Made by a program: the position numbers and the translations under genes. A DNA stretch of 14,918 nt from NCBI GenBank assembly GCA_002706615.1, contig PALS01000029.1:1-14918 (forward strand), read 5' to 3'. This document shows positions 12,658 through 14,918 of the stretch, in pieces (within the stretch, counting starts at the first letter, position 1; every line of letters begins with the position of its first letter). Source of the stretch: Methanobacteriota archaeon. GTDB taxonomy: Archaea > Thermoplasmatota > Poseidoniia > Poseidoniales > Poseidoniaceae. Under the pieces are notes generated by a model. The model was given only the letters and a program-made list of their open reading frames with translations, was not told where the DNA came from and searched no databases.

Positions 12658-13200
12658 TTATGCTAAAGTGGCATTATCTAACACTTCATCATCGCTTTGT
12701 TCTTTTTCCTTTTTGAGAATATACCACCAAAAGACTCCTAAGATCACAACTTGAGGCCAAAAGAACCACCAATTACTCCAGCTAACACCGTCGATCATGA
12801 AATCGGAAAATGGATGAAGGAATGGTGTTGGAAAGAAATCAATAGTATGGCCTGGTATGTCTAAGAAAATATGGAAAAGCCAAGGAATCACAAAAACCCA
12901 AGCCATGTTCTTAGGATTTTCATGCCCTCTTCTTTGAAGAATATAGTAGGCGGCCCCAAATAGGACTAATACCATGAAAAATGAATGGGTCCACTGGTAG
13001 ATTTCCCATGCAATCGGAAGGTCGCTAGTGACGCTTTCATCAGTAATTCTTGTTCTTTCAACGCCTTGCATCATTGCGATTAGAGAAGCGGGTACGAAAG
13101 CGAGTAAATCTGGTAAAACTCCCATCGGGCCTGATATCTTCCAAGAGATCTTTCCTCGAGTTAGCGCCATACTCCAGAGCCAATGAGAGAATATATCCAT
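12658..13200 (-). CDS. Integral membrane protein, YdjM/DUF457 metal-dependent hydrolase-like
   Basis: 180 residues from ATG 13200 (MDIFSHWLWSMALTRG). An in-frame start at 13233 would add 11 residues that do not resemble the family. DIFSHWLWS at the start, GPMGVLPDLLAFVP, WTHSFFMVLVLFG and WLFHIFLDIPGH give spaced His/Asp pairs inside or next to membrane helices, as in the YdjM/DUF457 family of predicted metal-dependent membrane hydrolases. Four helices are likely, at about 38-54, 77-97, 108-130 and 148-168, with an acidic C-terminal tail. Substrate is unknown, possibly lipid-related. It is divergent from trxB and convergent with the small membrane protein gene. Confidence 0.75.
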   Translation of the reverse strand: MDIFSHWLWSMALTRGKISWKISGPMGVLPDLLAFVPASLIAMMQGVERTRITDESVTSDLPIAWEIYQWTHSFFMVLVLFGAAYYILQRRGHENPKNMAWVFVIPWLFHIFLDIPGHTIDFFPTPFLHPFSDFMIDGVSWSNWWFFWPQVVILGVFWWYILKKEKEQSDDEVLDNATLA

Positions 13201-13244
13201 ATCGCGCCCCAAACAGACTCGATTCATATGCATAACGAACGTTT

Positions 13245-13257
13245 GATTTACTAAATC
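13245..13257. promoter_or_regulatory. Palindrome in the divergent promoter region before trxB
   Basis: GATTTA-C-TAAATC is a perfect inverted repeat about 40-55 bases before the trxB start. The AT-rich stretch could serve as a TATA element or an operator shared with the divergent membrane protein gene. The repeat is seen; the role is inferred. Confidence 0.3.
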
Positions 13258-13288
13258 TGTAGAAAATGTTCAAGGATGTCTCTTCTAT

Positions 13289-13293
13289 GGAGG
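13289..13293 (+). promoter_or_regulatory. Ribosome binding site of trxB
   Basis: GGAGG four bases before the ATG at 13298; it fixes the start. Confidence 0.7.
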
Positions 13294-13297
13294 CCTC

Positions 13298-14230
13298 ATG
13301 AGCGACGCCGTACGCAATGTAATCATAATCGGAAGTGGACCTGCAGGATACACTGCAGGCCTGTATAATGCAAGGGCTATGTTGGACCCGTTGATGTTTG
13401 CAGGATACATGTCTGGTGGTCAATTGATGTTAACATCAGATATCGAAAACTTCCCCGGCTATCCAGAAGGAATCGCTGGTCCTGAGATGATGATGCAATT
13501 AAGAGAACAAGCCGAAAGATTTGGTTTGGAAGTGCAAGATAAGAATGTAGAGAGAATCGATGCTTCAACCCGCCCATTCAAAGTCTGGGTAGAGGGGGAG
13601 GAGTTCCAATCTCATACCTTGATTATCTGTACTGGCGCAGAAGCGATTTGGCTCGGTGCAGAAGGAGAAGATGAGCAGAAGGGTAGAGGTATTTCCACTT
13701 GTGCAACATGCGACGGGGCTTTCTTTAGAGACCAAGAAATCATGGTAATCGGTGGTGGAGATTCAGCGATGGAAGAAGCAACCTTCTTGACACGATTTGC
13801 CTCAAAGGTAACCGTTGTACACAGAAGAGATACTTTCCGTGCATCAAAGGTAATGTATGACCGTGCTGCCGCTCATCCTAAAATCGAAATTAAAACATTT
13901 AGACAAGTGACTAAGTGGTTATCTGATGAAAGTGGACTTACAGGTGCTCTTCTCGAAGACCCCCGTGACGGTTCCACAGAAGAATTAGCAGTAACTGGTG
14001 CATTTATTGCAATAGGTCACAAGCCGATAACAGCCTTCCTTGAAAATCAAATAGAAACCGATGAAGAAGGATACATAGTGCCCAAAGGATTCTCTATGAC
14101 AAGTGTTCCAGGAATATTTGCTGCTGGCGATGTGGTTGATACCAGATACAGGCAAGCAATCACTGCTGCTGGAATGGGCTGCGCAGCCGCTATCGATGCT
14201 GAACGTTGGCTTGAAGAAAATCTTCATTGA
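13298..14230 (+). CDS. trxB: Thioredoxin reductase (FAD- and NADPH-dependent)
   Basis: 310 residues, standard low-molecular-weight TrxB. The N-terminal FAD-binding motif is GSGPAGYTA. The redox-active site CATC sits in ISTCATCDGAFF at about 133-144. NADPH-binding GGGDSA follows, then HRRDTFRASK, whose Arg pair binds the 2'-phosphate, and finally the second FAD segment VPGIFAAGDVVD. It reduces thioredoxin in the cytoplasm. The next gene starts nine bases after the stop, so the two probably share a transcript. A short stem-loop (14212-14226) sits just before the stop. Confidence 0.96.
   Translation: MSDAVRNVIIIGSGPAGYTAGLYNARAMLDPLMFAGYMSGGQLMLTSDIENFPGYPEGIAGPEMMMQLREQAERFGLEVQDKNVERIDASTRPFKVWVEGEEFQSHTLIICTGAEAIWLGAEGEDEQKGRGISTCATCDGAFFRDQEIMVIGGGDSAMEEATFLTRFASKVTVVHRRDTFRASKVMYDRAAAHPKIEIKTFRQVTKWLSDESGLTGALLEDPRDGSTEELAVTGAFIAIGHKPITAFLENQIETDEEGYIVPKGFSMTSVPGIFAAGDVVDTRYRQAITAAGMGCAAAIDAERWLEENLH
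14212..14226 (+). other. Short stem-loop at the trxB 3' end
   Basis: TGAAGA and TCTTCA pair around AAA, one base before the TGA. It is short enough to be chance. It is listed because similar structures sit at other gene ends in the window. Confidence 0.2.
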
Positions 14231-14239
14231 GGCTATTTC

Positions 14240-14918
14240 ATGGTCGATCTAGAACGTCATGCGCGCCATGTTATGCTGCCACAAGTTGGTGCTGAAGGCG
14301 TTAAGAGGTTGAATCAGTCAAGCGTTGCTTGTATTGGAGCTGGCGGACTTGGCTGTCCAGTAATGCAGTATCTAGCAGCAGCAGGTATTGGTAAAATTAC
14401 TATAATTGATGATGATTTAGTGGATATCACAAATCTTCAACGACAAATATTACATCGCTCACAAGACATTGGTATTCCAAAAGTCGATTCTGCTAAAAGA
14501 TTCATCAATGAACTCGACCCATCTGTTGAAGTTATCACTCACCAGGTTAGATTATCATCGCAAAATGCATCACAACTACTCAAAGGACACGATGTAGTAG
14601 TTGATGGAACAGATAATATTCCTTCACGCTATTTGATCAATGATACATGTAGAGATTTAGGAATTCCATGGGTATATGCCTCGATTTATAGATTTGAAGG
14701 GCAGGTCTCAGTATTCAATTTTAATAATGGCCCAGACTATCGAGACCTATTCAGTGAAGCGCCTCCAGATGAATTGGTTCCTTCGTGTTCAGAGGCAGGA
14801 GTTCTTGGTGTTCTTCCTGGAATGGTTGGTAGTATCCAAGCTAGTGAAGCGATAAAAGTGATACTTGGGATTGGAGAAACCCTTAGTGGACGTCTATTGA
14901 TTATAGATGCTCTTTCCA
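14240..14918 (+). CDS. moeB: MoeB/MoeZ/ThiF (E1-like) sulfur-carrier adenylyltransferase, partial at right edge
   Basis: I translated it by hand from ATG 14240; it is open for 226 codons to the edge. It begins LERHARHVMLPQVG, as MoeB/HesA/ThiF proteins do. GAGGLG is the nucleotide-binding motif. DDDLVDITNLQRQILH is the ATP-contact segment, followed by VVDGTDN. VPSCSEAGVLGVLPG holds the probable catalytic Cys, and SGRLLIIDALS matches the MoeZ-type ending of the E1 domain. It adenylates the C-terminus of a ubiquitin-like sulfur carrier (MoaD/ThiS/SAMP) for molybdopterin, thiamine or tRNA thiolation. The zinc CxxC of classic MoeB reads as DYRD here, as in MoeZ-like enzymes, so only part of the zinc site could be present. 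A C-terminal rhodanese domain may lie beyond the window. Confidence 0.9.
   Translation, partial: MVDLERHARHVMLPQVGAEGVKRLNQSSVACIGAGGLGCPVMQYLAAAGIGKITIIDDDLVDITNLQRQILHRSQDIGIPKVDSAKRFINELDPSVEVITHQVRLSSQNASQLLKGHDVVVDGTDNIPSRYLINDTCRDLGIPWVYASIYRFEGQVSVFNFNNGPDYRDLFSEAPPDELVPSCSEAGVLGVLPGMVGSIQASEAIKVILGIGETLSGRLLIIDALS

Noticed and set aside
13058..13423. Minus-strand open frame of 121 codons across the trxB start
   Set aside because: Overlaps trxB and the YdjM-like gene in other frames; no recognisable motif or ribosome binding site.

Overview
The window looks like a piece of an AT-rich marine planktonic archaeon, most likely Thermoplasmatota (Marine Group II/III, 'Poseidoniia'). This placement is inferred from gene content, not from a marker gene. 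Archaeal signs are an RibL-type FAD synthetase, an archaeal-length DHBP synthase and an archaeal endonuclease IV-like protein. Bacterial-type neighbours (GpsA, two-domain riboflavin synthase) fit the mosaic genomes of these archaea. Genes are tightly packed, with many ATGA/TGATG overlaps and clear GGAGG-type ribosome binding sites. I see no rRNA, tRNA, CRISPR array or insertion sequence.

Layout. (1) Bases 1-1288, minus strand: an ABC-2 type exporter, with the ATPase gene overlapping the permease gene, which runs off the left edge. (2) 1359-2189, plus: a three-helix membrane protein of unknown function. (3) 2249-7173, plus: the most striking region. A lipoprotein gene encodes two tandem transferrin lobes and is followed by a PhnC-like ATPase, a PhnE-like permease and a membrane-anchored HmuY-like protein. 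(4) 7166-10069, minus: endonuclease IV-like protein, GpsA, a small winged-helix-like protein and a DCC/DUF393 protein. (5) 10186-12640, plus: riboflavin/FAD genes ribB, ribL, ribE and ribH, then a small membrane protein. (6) 12658-13200, minus: a YdjM/DUF457-like membrane protein. (7) 13298-14918, plus: thioredoxin reductase and a MoeB/MoeZ-type E1-like enzyme cut by the right edge.

Main result. An automatic pipeline would probably call region 3 a phosphonate transporter because its ATPase and permease are PhnC/PhnE-like. The binding protein, however, carries transferrin motifs in both lobes: CHTG...SAG, Y-x-GY-x-GA...CL...GDVAFAK and PSH. The residues matching human transferrin's iron ligands (Asp63, Tyr95, Tyr188, His249), its anion-binding Thr120 and its Cys118-Cys194 disulfide are all present in lobe 1. 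Lobe 2 matches except for Glu in place of Asp. Both lobes have Lys where human transferrin has Arg124. Directly upstream are two inverted repeats of the form TTTAGG-N4-CCTAAA (the second with one mismatch), which resemble operators of DtxR/SirR/MntR-type metal regulators. With the HmuY-like (haem-binding family) gene at the operon end, I infer an archaeal iron-acquisition locus: a surface transferrin lipoprotein feeding a PhnCE-type ABC importer.

A second pattern is that several transcription units end in inverted repeats that straddle or abut the stop codon. One is a 12-base perfect palindrome that contains both stop codons of a convergent gene pair.
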